A DNA stretch of 64,000 nt, from NCBI GenBank assembly GCA_907163375.1, contig CAJQUW010007783.1, forward strand, positions 62,001 through 126,000. The letters run 5' to 3'. This stretch comes from Prostheceraeus crozeri. Taxonomy: Eukaryota; Platyhelminthes; Polycladida; Euryleptidae. A program made the position numbers and the translations under genes. Shown piece by piece: positions 45,741 through 59,043 of the stretch (positions within the stretch are counted from its first letter, which is position 1; the number at the start of each line of letters is the position of its first letter). Under the pieces are notes generated by a model. That model saw only the letters and a program-made list of their open reading frames with translations, searched no databases and was not told the origin of the DNA.

Positions 45741-48700
45741 TAGGGGAATTTTGCATGTGCATTTGGTATTTTATAGCTTAACTGAGTGGCCAAGATGTCT
45801 TAATGTTCTCTCATACTTGACTAACATTGCATAAATTCATTGGAACATTGAATCACAAGATGCAGATTGCTACAGGATTTAAAAACTAAACATACGAAAT
45901 TGATTTTTGAGGTAAACGCTTAGATATTTGTTCACAATGTATGCATGTTTTATACACAGCAAGCGAGATTCACAAATTGTAATATTGCAAGTACTGCAGT
46001 CTATTTACAGTGTGGTTGAACTTGACAAGAATCAAAATTATCGCAATGTTAAGATTTAAGTAGTACAAATTCGTTGCATTTCGGTAAGCTGTCTGCAGTC
46101 GACGCTCCGCAAAAAGTTAACTTTTGCTTTTGCACTGCTGCTAATGGGAGCATAATTATAGTTTTGGTTACATAGTGTTTCAGCAAGCAAGATTAGAGAT
46201 CGGTCATGCCAACCGACGTCATTGGAATTTATGTTCAACTTCTCTGCATAATCGATGAGAAAAGAAATCGCCTGTCCATTCCACAATCATCTATCTAGGA
46301 GTTTTTTTGCAAGTTCCACTTGTAGATTGGTCTTAGAATCTTGAGTCGAGCGAAATTCATTCCTCTTCTCTGGAAACCAATACTGTTGACCTCATGGCAA
46401 AGTGGATTGCCACTTGAAAGGAGAACAAATGTCTTCCAATATATTCCATTTTTCAGTTGAGAATGATATTAATCGAGTGATCTATCACACATGAATTCTC
46501 CAGGTTAAGGTTCTTGAGACTTTCGTCTTGTTCAATGAGGACATCGATCCGACAGTGAATAATCTCATGATAGAATTGTTGGTTTTGGTTCATATCAGTT
46601 TATTATAAATAATATATCGATACGAAGCAGCCATGCTTAAAACATGAATAAGTATACCGGCACATCATCTCATCGATTTCGGAAGATAAATGTTCTGAAT
46701 CTTCGAATATCAAAAGCTATGTCTTCTCTGAGCCGGTGGCGAGGTGAATGCATGCCTTTTGATATGAGTTGGTTCGATGTTTATCTCTAAGAAGTCAGTG
46801 GGATAAAACATATTCATTTCACAATGCAGGGTCGCAGTTTGCGGTATTCAATCGGTATCGCAGTTTGCGATGCAACTTCGAAAGAAGTATCGCAAGAAGC
46901 TGTGACGCAATTGAGCATGAGCGCTTTGTGTGTGCCTGTGTGTCGATGCCTCGATGAAACAGGCATTACTAAATAACATAGCCATATCTCATTCGCTCTT
47001 GTCATGTTTCAACAATTATTCAATACTTTCATCGCGGAATTTTGATTAGATAGGTGACAATTCAAGTACAGAAATTTGGGGATTTTTGCGAACTTTCGGT
47101 AGATTAAGCACTCAGAATCCACCATGGATGATTGACAGGTCTCTAGGAAGGGTGGAATAAATCAATTTACAACATCAAGTATCTATAATCTCTATCCGAG
47201 CATCTTCTGATCTACAGTGTATCTCATACTTAACTAATGCTACAAAATAAGTTCCAGACAAAATCATTCAATTCAAGTTTAACATTCATTTGATCAGAAT
47301 GTTAAACGGACTTTACATCCTGATCTGATGGAAAGCTGAACAGTCAAATGTAATAAATTCTTTCTATTTGTCTAATATGCATGAAACCCTACAAGTAGCA
47401 TCCAGCTCTTCACTGTGGGTTAGTCGTGCGTCTTCCTTTCATAGCTGTTCGTGCGAGTCCTTGTTGAACGAAACGCGGCGTCTGAGGCTGCTAAAAAGAA
47501 ACTATTGCTTTTGTTGATGCACAAACGAACTGTCACTCTGTAGACTCTATGATTAGACGCATTGCTCAGCCAGCATCAGATGATTAATTACAGAGGAGCA
47601 TTGCTCGACCAATATCTTGAAATTGAGGAGTAAGTTTTAGATGCGAGTTCAATTCTTGTGCTATTTAAATATCAAACTTTGTTTCAGGATTTGACGATAC
47701 TCTTTTATAAGTATTGAGAAGTCACTTAAAATCTTCACATCAGAAAACTAAGTAATATTGTGTTCTGAGCGCATGATTTCCTGTTACGCTGACAGCCCAC
47801 CCCATCGCCGAACTTCTGCCTCACTTCATGCGCCTTCTTTCATTTATCTGAAATGAAGTGTGGTCTAATATTCGACACTCAAAATGCCGCATTTTCCACT
47901 GAAACTAAACGTAGACTCTCAGTGTTCATGTTACGATGACACTTCTATGATGTTTTATGATATGATATTTCAACATACTGTATATGAACAATGAGATTCC
48001 TGTCATGCTCATCAGGGCTCCTCAAAAGTTGGGATGCGTCCCAATAGTTGAGGCGCTTGACAATTTCAGTCGGACACTTACTGAATTTCATTCAGACTAT
48101 TACAAATAGACTATACATATTAATAACGTATTACTATCAAATAATGCTTTTGTCAACTTTTTATGTAGCACTTTTAGTATTTCTGAACTAATGTATGAAC
48201 TTAGCATTAAGACAATTCATGTTGTCTGAACTTCTATAAATCCTATATAATATACTATCGACCTCAGAAGGCGCAGAACTCCGAAGATCCGTCGCGGTTT
48301 ACTGTAAATATAATTCTTCACTTCGAGACCGAAACGTTTCTTTCCCGGGAGTTCTGACAACATGAATGTCTTAATGCAAACTTTATGTTATCCCGGTGCC
48401 TCGTCGATTATGTGATACTGTTTCACCTCAAACAAGCATTCCAAGTCCACTTTGTAACTGAGAGTAAGCTCTGATCCTTCATCTTGCATTTCGCAAAAGG
48501 CAGCATTTATTTCATTTGATAATATTCAGCATGATGGCGATGTAAAAAAGATAACTTCTCTTGTGAAATGAATTTTTTGTTCCCAACAATGTCCATATTC
48601 ATGTGCTAAAATTTCAGATGATAGAAAATTAAACCGATTGTTTATTCTACCAGTTGAATCTTTAGATAACAAACAGGGCCAATATATCGAACAGCAAATT

Positions 48701-49644
48701 ATTTTGCACATAATTTTATGGAAACATATGAAGCATTATCCTGCACTTGCAATGCATTCACTACCGCAGTTTTCACACTTCATGGTGCTATGCTGTGTTA
48801 TTGTATCCAAGTATCAGATTATTGAAGCAAAATCGTAGCTGTGATCGTAGAATCGTAGAATTGATTGATTTTTCCACGTATCACTATAAACACTGACTGG
48901 AATAAAGAAACTTTCATAATATATGCTTCAACTAAAGCGAATCTGAGCATCTCTATTTTGCCAAAGTTTTGATAACGCAGATAACTATGCAAAATCTTTT
49001 ACTTGTGGAGCAGGAAATCTCAAGGAAATTAGTTGAAATTTCAAATTAGATATCATCCAATCTGTTGATCAGTCATGATGTAAAACACATCTGTCATTGC
49101 ATGTTGCTGCATATGAAGTCATTTGTCTCTCACAGAAGTTTGTAATGTGCGATTTGTAGGCGTCCCTATATTCCTCATCGATCGGTAGTGTTTGTGTTCT
49201 TATTTGCTTGCTATTATTGTAACATTGAAAAAAGTTTGAAATCATGGCATTACAAGCCTGAAGGAAGAATACTTTTGAAAGGACTCTAATGAGAGAAGAT
49301 GTTTGCACTTACCTGTTAGCAGTTTGACTGATTAGTCGAATCTTGCTTTTGTCTTCTCTTTCTTGCTCATTAATTTTCTCGTCATTTAATTTAGGAAATG
49401 GAGTACGTGCAAGCTGAACTTTTCATAATTTTAGGATGTAACACGAAGTGCATGTGCATTTTATTGCTGAATTTATATCATGAACTCATGTATGCATATG
49501 TGTATAATACTAATGTCAATGCATGCATTGGGAATCTTTTTCGGATTATTTTCTAGATTATTATAGTGTTGTCGAAAGTCTATGTAGAATTGCAGAATTA
49601 CGATTGATTTACTGAAATATAATTACACTCATAGTGATGCGAAT
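45741..49644. other. Intron sequence, nothing recognised
   Basis: CAGAACTCC at 48275 and GGAGTTCTG near 48346 form a loose inverted pair enclosing ACCGAAACGTTTC, possibly a remote PLE-end relic. Otherwise empty. 49991-50729 is also empty. Confidence 0.35.
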
Positions 49645-49990
49645 ACCCAGGTTCAGGTTCAATGCCGTATCACATTCACCGGGCCGTGACGTCCGTCGAA
49701 GATCGTCAATCCACTCATTTCTCCGTCTTCCTCTCTTCTCTCGTCCTTCCACTTCGCCTTCGATCGTCGACTACACCAGGCTGTCGGGTCTCCGCTTCCA
49801 ATGCGCGTACTTTGCGTATTTCCTCCACTTGATAGTCTCCAAAAGTCCATTGTTTTCGGGCACTTCCACTTTGTCTCACACCCATTCGTTTGTTTTCCGC
49901 TGACACCAGCTCATCCTTAGGAGTCTCCGCCAGGCCCACATTTCGAATGCATTGATTCTCCTTTCGTCCACTTTTCTCAATGTCTAACTC
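49645..49990 (-). mobile_element. LINE C-terminal fragment (RTE/CFDP2-like type), minus strand
   Basis: Translating the minus strand from about 49975 gives TLRKVDERRINAFEMWAWRR, LLRMSWCQRKTNEWV, VPENNGLLETIKWRKYAKYA, HWKRRPDSLV, EGEVEGREKRGRRRNEWIDD. This is the hallmark C-terminal block (LRKxDERRIxAFEMWCWRRLLRISW ... RRGRRRxxWIDN) of a common animal non-LTR family. Two in-frame stops interrupt it, after NEWV and after DSLV, and a third sits just upstream where Trp is expected. It explains the GC-rich island here, which otherwise lacks a cause. No LINE tail is recognised beyond it. Confidence 0.75.
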
Positions 49991-50729
49991 TCTGCGTTAT
50001 CTCGATATTTCTGCGTTATTACTCTCCATCAGTATCTCATGCAGTATAATGATAGGAAATGTAACTGTTGGGCCATAGAACGCTTAAATAATTGTCGTAT
50101 CTGCATACAGATTACCTGATTATTGAAAATTTAGCAAGGGACAAGTACAAATGAGTACAAGCAAACCGAATCTGACAATATACACGTATGTCATGAGCTG
50201 AATACATCTGTAGCTAGATTTACTCGAGTAGGAAACTTTCGTGAACTTCCCTATTTATCAATATTTTTCAAGCTCTAAGAAACTCTAGAATGAATGCATT
50301 TTGATTCTACGACCTAATCTCTACCGATCCCACAAATTGTTTAAATATACAAACCATGCTTATCTTGCATGAAGTATAATTCTATCCATTTACCTTATTC
50401 GCATTCTTGCTCGTGACAAAGACGAATCCAGCACAGCTGTGAGTTAAAAGCGATTCAAATTATTTCAATATTACAGTGAGAAGATGAACTTTCGCAAAAC
50501 CTCTGAGGATCATGTATTTAGTTACTTATCCAGGTGAAAGTCACTCTTTAAGGCTCATCAGCGTTTCTATATGAAATTCGGTTCATATGATAGCTTTGAT
50601 ATTAGGTCATAGGCAGTGAGGATGGCTTCTTGAAGAATTTTCCGAGGGGAAATTAATAGTACTAGTTTTCTGATTTAAATTTTCTGATCAGCAATTAGGG
50701 GGAAAGAACATCGGCACTTAATTTAGATT

Positions 50730-51236
50730 TTGAAAATCAGTGCCAAAACCTGTACTATTCTTGCTGGTATTAAAAATACTGGGGAGAAAAAACGGATGCT
50801 TTTTACTGATTCATTAATTTCAAAGAATTGGACCAGACCGTTTAATGAATATATAGACATTCACTGTCTTGAAGTATTAAAAATATCAAATTTCGGTGTT
50901 TTTATCATATTTCTCAGTCGCCAAATTATAGATGTTTTAGCATATGCAGAAGAAGTGACGAAATGCATTTCCAAAACTAGGCTAGATGAAGCCAGGCGAC
51001 CTTATAATACAGTAACTTTAATCTTTCATTTATTCATTAATTGTTTTGGAAATAATGTAATAGCGAGGAAATCATATCCACCTCTCTCTGCAACTTACGG
51101 TGACAAAATGCTGGAAGATATTAAAGAAATAACGCTTGTCATTATCGCAGTAAATTTCGAAAAAAATAGCGCAGTGGCCCATTATGCATATGCATTCCTA
51201 CTCATATTTTGTGGATTCTCAATAATTTCCTCTTAG
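50730..51236 (+). CDS. 168-codon open frame, unknown, probably chance
   Basis: It is the longest non-repeat open frame outside known elements. It starts MKISAKTCTILAGIKNTGEK and contains hydrophobic stretches (FGVFIIFLSRQIIDVLAYA; YAYAFLLIFCGFSIIS). No motif or family is recognised. It ends 225 bp upstream of an Ig exon acceptor, inside the intron of a transcribed gene. Given the amount of sequence examined, a frame this long is not surprising. Confidence 0.15.
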   Translation: MKISAKTCTILAGIKNTGEKKRMLFTDSLISKNWTRPFNEYIDIHCLEVLKISNFGVFIIFLSRQIIDVLAYAEEVTKCISKTRLDEARRPYNTVTLIFHLFINCFGNNVIARKSYPPLSATYGDKMLEDIKEITLVIIAVNFEKNSAVAHYAYAFLLIFCGFSIISS

Positions 51237-51460
51237 TAATAGCTTGCTTGGCAAGATATTTCAAGCGAAATTTGACATTTGATGAAACAATGCATTGTAC
51301 TGACATTTGTTTTGAAAGTACTTCACGCGACTGCATACTTTGTATCGCTGATCAGTGGAATATTAAATCTTTTAACCAAAATATTCTCCTCTGATACATC
51401 GAAGTAAATATTTCAATCCAGTTAAGCGGGAAGTTGAAGTCATCATCCCTTTCTCTACAG

Positions 51461-51577
51461 GTTATGCTCCTGTTATCACGAAACATCCTCAGAACACGAG
51501 CAGTATTGAAGGTGAAGCAACGACCCTCCACTGCACGGCTTCAGGGGCACCAACGCCGACGATTCGATGGAAAAGAG
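51461..51577 (+). CDS. Exon: first half of the next Ig I-set domain, same Sidekick-like gene
   Basis: This 117-nt exon lies between the acceptor TTCTCTACAG and the donor GTGAGT and is phase 1 at both ends, so it joins exon 13709-13836 in frame. The junction codon is Ser, followed by YAPVITKHPQ, then EGEATTLHC with the first Ig cysteine, SGAPTPTIRWKR with the conserved Trp of strand C, and a split Gly codon. The SGAPxPxIxWKRG pattern is the usual I-set B-C region and is very close to Sidekick Ig4 as I remember it. The domain is completed by the exon at 62242. A dense 48-bp tandem array starts about 1 kb downstream in the intron. Identity as an Ig exon is strong; paralogue choice is inference. 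Confidence 0.87.
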
Positions 51578-52582
51578 GTGAGTTGGCGATGAAATTTCGC
51601 CTTAGGTCACAACATTGAACCTCCGTTGAGAGGGAAAGAGAGAGTCCTACGGAAGTAAGAGGTTGGCTTTTTGAGGAACTAATAAGATCTCCTCGGCTTG
51701 TTCTCTTCAGTTTGTCCTCCTATTGCACTTGTGGCGTTGGGGAATAATGACCACAAGGCGGCATCGTTGGTAATTGGACACTCGAGGTTGGCGTCAAGTC
51801 CTTCGACTATCTTGTCCTCACTGATGGCGGGTTAATGCAATGTTTGAGTAGTTAAGCTCATTGTGTTTAGGACGAGGTAGAGATTCAGGTGAATACAAAG
51901 GAATTGATTAAAGAATGATAGAAATAGGAGTTGATGAAGCAATACTGAGAAATTGCAGTGAAAAGAAAGCACTTTGGATATAGACGACGTCCGAAATGAC
52001 AACCAGACGGAATATATGAAATTCAGATGAATCTGTGAACATTTGTCAGTTTTTGCAAGTGCTTCATAAATGCATCTATTTTCATTTTTGAAAACTTAAT
52101 CATTATTCTTTTCGGTGCATCATTTGCCGTTGTGAGTGATTGATAAGATCTCAATCATGGCCTACTAGAGACCTACTACACTTTACAAAGCCAAATGAGT
52201 TGCATAAGTTACAATGTGGAGATATTTGGGACTGTTCAGTTTGACTTGACCTTCTCTATGATTGGCTAAAAATTTTGTTTAGCAGTTTTACTCTTGAAAT
52301 TCACCTTTTTCTTCTTGAATTCTAAGGATCTATATTTTCCAGTGATATTCAACATTCAGGTCTCCAAATCATTTAAATTATTCTTGTGAATTATGGTAAT
52401 CTGACTCCTATAATCACCATTGTATATTAGGTGGCATATATGCTAATGCATTCACTATCTGTGGAATATTAGGTGACAATGCTCCTTCCAGAATGCCAAT
52501 GGACCAACTATTTCTCAGATGTATCAAAACACGTTTTATATGCATAGTTTTTCACACAATGCTGTGACATTGGATAGCTTTC

Positions 52583-55500
52583 ATGACAACAGTGGGTCTC
52601 CAGTCACGTGAATGGTTTTATGACAATTGGATCCAACTTGGCAGGTGGGTCTCCAGTGAATGGGTTTATGACAGTTGTATCCCGCGTGGCAGGTGGGTCT
52701 CCAGTCACGTGAATGGGTTTATGACAGTTGGATCCCGCGTGGCAGGTGGGTCTCCAGTAAATGGGTTTATGACAGTTGGATCCCGCGTGGCAGGTGGGTC
52801 TCCAGTGAATGGGTTTATGACAATTGGATCCCGCGTGGCAGGTGGGTCTCCAGTGAATGGGTTTATGACAGTTGGATCCCGCGTGGCAGGTGGGTCTCCA
52901 GTGAATGGGTTTATGACAGTTGGATCCCGCGTGGCAGGTGGGTCTCCAGTGAATGGGTTTATCACAATTGGATCCCGCGTGGCAGGTGGGTCTCCAGTGA
53001 ATGGGTTTATGACAGTTGGATCCCGCGTGGTAGGTGGGTCTCCAGTGAATGGGTTTATGACAGTTGGATCCCGCGTGGCAGGTGGGTCTCCAGTGAATGG
53101 GTTTATGACAGTTGGATCCCGCGTGGTAGGTGGGTCTCCAGTGAATGGGTTTATCACAATTGGATCCCGCGTGGTAGGTGGGTCTCCAGTGAATGGGTTT
53201 ATGACAGTTGGATCGCGCGTGGTAGGTGGGTCTCCAGTGAATGGGTTTATGACAGTTGGATCCCGCGTGGCAGGTGGGTCTCCAGTGAATGGGTTTATGA
53301 CAGTTGGATCCCGCGTGGTAGGTGGGTCTCCAGTGAATGGGTTTATGACAGTTGGATCCCGCGTGGTAGGTGGGTCTCCAGCGAATGGGTTTATCACAAT
53401 TGGATACCGCGTGGCAGGTGGGTCTCCAGTGAATGGGTTTATGACAGTTGGATCCCGCGTGGCAGGTGGGTCTCCAGTGAATGGGTTTATGACAGTTGGA
53501 TCGCGCGTGGTAGGTGGGTCTCCAGTGAATGGGTTTATGACAGTTGGATCCCGCGTGGCAGGTGGGTCTCCAGTGAATGGGTTTATGACAGTTGGATCCC
53601 GCCTGGCAGGTGGGTCCCCAGTGAATGGGTTTATCACAATTGGATGCCGCGTGGCAGGTGGGTCTCCAGTGAATGGGTTTATGACAATTGGATCCCGCGT
53701 GGCAGGTGGGTCTCCAGTGAATGGGTTTATGACAGTTGGATCGCGCGTGGTAGGTGGGTCTCCAGTGAATGGGTTTATGACAGTTGGATCCCGCGTGGCA
53801 GGTGGGTCTCCAGTGAATGGGTTTATGACAGTTGGATCCCGCCTGGCTGGTGGGTCACCAGTGAATGGGTTTATCACAATTGGATGCCGCGTGGCAGGTG
53901 GGTCTCCAGTGAATGGGTTTATGACAATTGGATCCCGCGTGGCAGGTGGGTCTCCAGTGAATGGGTTTATGACAGTTGTATCCCGCGTGGTAGGTGGGTC
54001 TCCAGTGAATGGGTTTATGACAATTGGATCCCGCGTGGCAGGTGGGTCTCCAGTGAATGGGTTTATCACAATTGGATACCGCGTGGTAGGTGGGTCTCCA
54101 GTGAATGGGTTTATGACAGTTGGATCCCGCGTGGCAGGTGGGTCTCCAGTGAATGGGTTTATGACAGTTGTATCCCGCGTGGCAGGTGGGTCTCCAGTGA
54201 ATGGGTTTATGACAGTTGGATCCCGCGTGGTAGGTGGGTCTCCAGTGAATGGGTTTATGACAGTTGGATCCCGCGTGGCAGGTGGGTCTCCAGTGAATGG
54301 GTTTATGACAGTTGGATCCCGCGTGGCAGGTGGGTCTCCAGTGAATGGGTTTATGACAGTTGGATCCCGCGTGGCAGGTGGGTCTCCAGTGAATGGGTTT
54401 ATGACAGTTGGATCCCGCGTGGCAGGTGGGTCTCCAGTGAATGGGTTTATCACAATTGGATCCCGCGTGGCAGGTGGGTCTCCAGTGAATGGGTTTATCA
54501 CAATTGGATCCCGCGTGGCAGGTGGGTCTCCAGTGAATGGGTTTATGACAGTTGGATCCCGCGTGGCAGGTGGGTCTCCAGTCACGTAAATGGGTTTATG
54601 ACAGTTGGATCCCGCGTGGTAGGTGGGTCTCCAGTGAATGGGTTTATGACAGTTGGATCCCGCGTGGCAGGTGGGTCTCCAGTCACGTGAATGGTTTTAT
54701 GACAATTGGATCCCGCCTGGTAGGTGGTCTCCAGTAAATGGGTTTATGACAATTTGATCCCGCGTGGTAGGTGGGTCTCCAGTGAATGGGTTTATGACAG
54801 TTGGATCCCGCGTGGCAGGTGGGTCTCCAGTCACGTGAATGGTTTTATGACAATTGGATCCCGCGTGGTAGGTGGGTCTCCAGTAAATGGGTTTATGACA
54901 GTTGGATCCCGCGTGGTAGGTGGGTCTCCAGTGAATGGGTTTATGACAGTTGGATCCCGCGTGGCAGGTGGGTCTCCAGTGAATGGGTTTATGACAGTTG
55001 GATCCCGCGTGGCAGGTGGGTCTCCAGTAAATGGGTTTATGACAGTTGGATCCCGCGTGGCAGGTGGGTCTCCAGTGAATGGGTTTATGACAGTTGGATC
55101 CCGCGTGGTAGGTGGGTCTCCAGTGAATGGGTTTATGACAGTTGGATCCCGCGTGGTAGGTGGGTCTCCAGTGAATGGGTTTATGACAGTTGGATCCCGC
55201 GTGGCAGGTGGGTCTCCAGTGAATGGGTTTATGACAGTTGGATCCCGCGTGGTAGGTGGGTCTCCAGTGAATGGGTTTATCACAATTGGATCCCGCGTGG
55301 TAGGTGGGTCTCCAGTGAATGGGTTTATGACAGTTGGATCCCGCGTGGTAGGTGGGTCTCCAGTGAATGGGTTTATGACAGTTGGATCCCGCGTGGCAGG
55401 TGGGTCTCCAGTGAATGGGTTTATGACAGTTGGATCGCGCGTGGCAGGTGGGTCTCCAGTCACGTGAATGGTTTTATGACAATTGGATCCCGCGTGGCAG

Positions 55501-56241
55501 GTGGGTCTCCAGTAAATGGGTTTATGACAGTTGGATCCCGCGTGGTAGGTGGGTCTCCAGTGAATGGGTTTATGACAGTTGGATCCCGCGTGGCAGGTGG
55601 GTCTCCAGTGAATGGGTTTATGACAGTTGGATCCCGCGTGGCAGGTGGGTCTCCAGTGAATGGGTTTATGACAGTTGGATCCCGCGTGGCAGGTGGGTCT
55701 CCAGTGAATGGGTTTATGACAGTTGGATACCGCGTGGCAGGTGGGTCTCCAGTGAATGGGTTTATGACAGTTGGATCCCGCGTGGCAGGTGGGTCTCCAG
55801 TGAATGGGTTTATGACAGTTGGATCCCGCCTGGTAGGTGGTCTCCAGTGAATGGGTTTATGACAGTTGGATCCCGCGTGGCAGGTGGGTCTCCAGTGAAT
55901 GGGTTTATGACAGTTGTATCCCGCGTGGCAGGTGGGTCTCCAGTGAATGGGTTTATGACAGTTGTATCTCGCGTGGCAGGTGGGTCTCCAGTGAATGGGT
56001 TTATGACAGTTGGATCCCGCGTGGCAGGTGGGTCTCCAGTGAATGGGTTTATGACAGTTGGATCCCGCGTGGCAGGTGGGTCTCCAGTGAATGGGTTTAT
56101 GACAGTTGGATCCCGCGTGGCAGGTGGGTCTCCAGTGAATGGGTTTATGACAGTTGGATCCCGCGTGGCAGGTGGGTCTCCAGTGAATGGGTTTATGACA
56201 GTTGTATCCCGCGTGGCAGGTGGGTCTCCAGTGAATGGGTT
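52583..56241. repeat. 48-bp minisatellite, about 76 units
   Basis: The unit is GTGAATGGGTTTATGACAGT plus TGGATCCCGCGTGGCAGGTG plus GGTCTCCA. Common variants are GGCAGG/GGTAGG, ATGACAGTTGG/ATCACAATTGG and GGATCC/GGATCG. Because 48 is a multiple of three, several frames stay open for more than 600 codons (VNGFMTVGSRVAGGSP and equivalents); these are not genes. Six units carry an insertion giving CCAGTCACGTGAATGG. ATCACAATTGG variants recur every 240 bp at 53153, 53393, 53633 and 53873, a five-unit higher-order repeat. The array is much GC-richer than its surroundings. Confidence 0.98.
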
Positions 56242-56357
56242 TGTGGCAAGTGCGTCTTCAGTAACGGCCTTGCGCTAAATGGGTTTCTAGTAAGGTCTAC
56301 TTTCCTTAAGGTCTTCTGATGAATGGGTTTCCAATAAGACAGTTTTCCAGTAAATGG
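56242..56357. repeat. Degenerate edge of the 48-bp array
   Basis: AAATGGGTTTCTAGTAAGG, GAATGGGTTTCCAATAAG and TTTCCAGTAAATGG echo parts of the 48-bp unit at irregular spacing. Array edges usually decay this way because homogenisation does not reach them. Alternatively this is the non-repeated ancestor sequence. Confidence 0.6.
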
Positions 56358-58850
56358 TCTGAAGTCGGAAATTGATGTGAAACAAAATGTCTTCTATCCA
56401 TTTAAGTAACATCCATTTGTTGCTTATTGACGTCTGCAATATCGCTTAATTGTGATGTCTTTGGCGAAGAAACATGTCGAAGTTTTCAAAGTCTCTTTTA
56501 CATTTATTTTCCTAAATGACTGTACTTTCAGTATACTCACGGATTTGCAGTTAATGTCTTTCACCACAAAACCAGTAAGCAAATAATGAGCCGCTTTCAT
56601 CAAAGTAAAACCCTGGAGATTTATTTTGTATACATGAAAGTTGACGAGGAAATGGAAGTGAGATAATATCAAGAACTCGTGACGATTCCTTGGCCTCAAC
56701 CGTCATCAGTCAACACGAAAAATAATGATTTCATTGAATTGAAAAGGTTTGATTAAATAGCAATGAGAAACAAGAATATTGAAATGAATGGAATGCTTTT
56801 AGGAAAATCAAATTACTCGGATGACTTTCTGGATGACGATATTTTTTGATGCTTTAATTGGGAGTTAAAATGCTTCAATTTTCATGTTAGTTTTGCTGTT
56901 CTCTCGAAGTAGTGAGTCATCATGTAGAAATTCAAGTCAATTCCCGGGTCACTTGAGTTGCCGCAGTGATGGTGTGAACATTTATTCCGAATAAACAGGC
57001 GTGAAAAGACTGCATTATAATGCGAAGCCAAATGTAAACTTAACGTTGTTAGTGACAATTTCATTTAGAACAAAGTTATGAGAAAAGATGACAAAGATTC
57101 GAAAAATAAGTTAGAGGCACTACAGTATTGTGAACTAATGAGCTAAAAATATTTGTGACTTATGATTCGGTACTGAATTGGAATGTAAAAGTCCACGCGG
57201 AGCACCGGAATTCTTGAATTCCCACCGGCACTGGCGATTGTATCGAATGAGCTTTCAGTGAATTCATATCTGCTTGCATTAGCAACTACTTTGAGTGTCT
57301 TTTTCTGAACTAGAGACTGCCACAGAATCTTTGGAGTATCATAAAATGTGGTGTATGACAGAGCATTGAAAAACCATTTTTAAGTGATACCAATAAAGGG
57401 AATTTATGTAGCGACTGCTTTTCTGATATGGAATGTTTAATAAAGGACGATTGATCAAATTATAATGAAGGACACACTTGTGAACGACTGCGCGTTTTTG
57501 GAAGCACTCGTTGAAAATGTTATGTGCACTCTCATACGATGATGAAAATCATCCCAATAGTCATTCACGATAGAGTATAATGCTTACTAATTTGAATAAT
57601 TAATTGAAGTAGTCTGATGAGGACTGATGGCGTTCTCCAATCCGCAAGTGTACAAATGCAATGCTGTTGTAAAACCATTGGATTAATCAGTATTAAAAGA
57701 ACTCAATGGAGCTTTCTCGCGGTAGCGAATTAGAATTGATCAGTCCTGTCCCAATAGCCGGTAAAAATGGAAATCTTAAGACTTGCAACACTACTCATTC
57801 TTAGTGTTAATACACGACTAACACAGATTCCAAACAATGACGCATACACGTTGAACACAGACGTCTTATATACTGTAACGACTACAGATGCTGGCAGTGG
57901 AAATATAAAAAGCATGATATGCACATTTTCTCACTAGTTGTCCAAAGTATGCTTAATTAACCTGTACAAATACATTATGACCCTGCATTGGTCTCACTTT
58001 AAGTTAGATCGCCACGTCTACTCACCCGGGCCCTGGACAATGAAATTAACCAGTCCATTGTTGTTGGACTTTTGCTGAAGCATTGTTGTTTTTCAGCAAT
58101 TAATTTTAGGCACACAATCAATTTATTTTGATTTCAGGAGGAAGCAATAGATTAATTGTAATTACTTGCCATCATCGTTTGAAAGGACATTCTTCATTTT
58201 GAATCTTCCATTCTGTCATTTCAATTTAACGAATTAGGCTGTATGAACCTACATACTCCACAGGTCGCAAAATACTTCATTATCAATTTGTATAGTGACT
58301 TGAGTACACATCACATGAAATGCATGTAACTATATTCTTAATTGGATTTGAATATTGTTATATTTTATCAGAGACTTAAGTTTGTGCACCATAATTGTGA
58401 TGATAGTCAATCATTGAAACAAGGGAATAAATATAGTCACAAGAGCCTATAGCAGAACATAAAATATGGCTCAGAAAGTAGCCGCAAATGTGTTGTAGTA
58501 TGGAAATACTAAATCCAATTGCACCAAACAGTTCCTGATTAGATTCCTGAAAGCGAATAATTGTGAATGAGATATGGTTAGTGGGATTAGTACATAGTCT
58601 AAGGTGGGATGTCTTTTCTCCAACGATTCTGAACGAGGTACTTTATAAATAGACAAGTTCATTGCATAAGTTGAATTCCAATTTAGTGGCAGTAGTGATG
58701 CACTATCACTCATTGAAAGACAATGGCAAAATAGCGACATGTGTAGAAGCCTGTGGGTTCGAGGCCTCCTGTCAGTGTGTCGCCCATTCCAACTCTGCCA
58801 AAGGTAATGGATCCAAGAATAACTTTCTCTCATGAAAAACACTTAGTAGT
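56358..58850. other. Intron sequence, nothing recognised
   Basis: Contains the small palindrome GGAATTCTTGAATTCC near 57210. The stretches 51584-52582, 59044-59879, 60695-62230, 62401-62913 and 63537-64000 hold nothing I can name. Confidence 0.4.
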
Positions 58851-59043
58851 GGTCGCCGTGGCACAGCGGTTAAGTGCCTGGCCTAGCGATCCTTTGACAC
58901 AGAGGTCGAGCCTCGAAATTGTCATTGGAAGTCGTCATGAAGGGCATCCGGACTAAAAGTGCCACAACGCTCCAGAAAAGTCTTGCTATGTCAACACCGT
59001 CCAAGCCTCAAATATGGAGGAGTAGTTGCGTTAAAGCGTCATG
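58851..59043 (+). mobile_element. tRNA-derived SINE, family A
   Basis: The head CGCCGTGGCACAGCGG, B-box region GAGGTCGAGCCTCGA, GTCATTGGAAGTCGTC, AAGGGCATCCGG and ACCGTCCAAGCCTC are all present, ending at a diverged GCGTTAAAGCGTCAT. It lies in the second intron in the host gene's sense orientation. Confidence 0.87.

Larger units (their letters stand above)
13837..51460 (+). other. Intron of the Ig gene, about 37.6 kb
   Basis: It starts GTAAGT and ends CTCTACAG, with phase-1 splice compatibility on both sides. It is packed with transposable elements, arrays and inverted repeats listed separately. An additional small or alternatively spliced exon cannot be excluded by eye, but the two flanking exons already join into a sensible Ig boundary, so none is needed. 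Confidence 0.75.

Noticed and set aside
52583-56319. Open frames of 160-670 codons on both strands across the 48-bp array
   Set aside because: They arise because the unit is 16 codons long without stops. Several frames are open at once and the region lies in an intron, so they are not genes.
58471-58842. 123-codon minus-strand frame
   Set aside because: No recognisable domain; composition looks like translated non-coding DNA.
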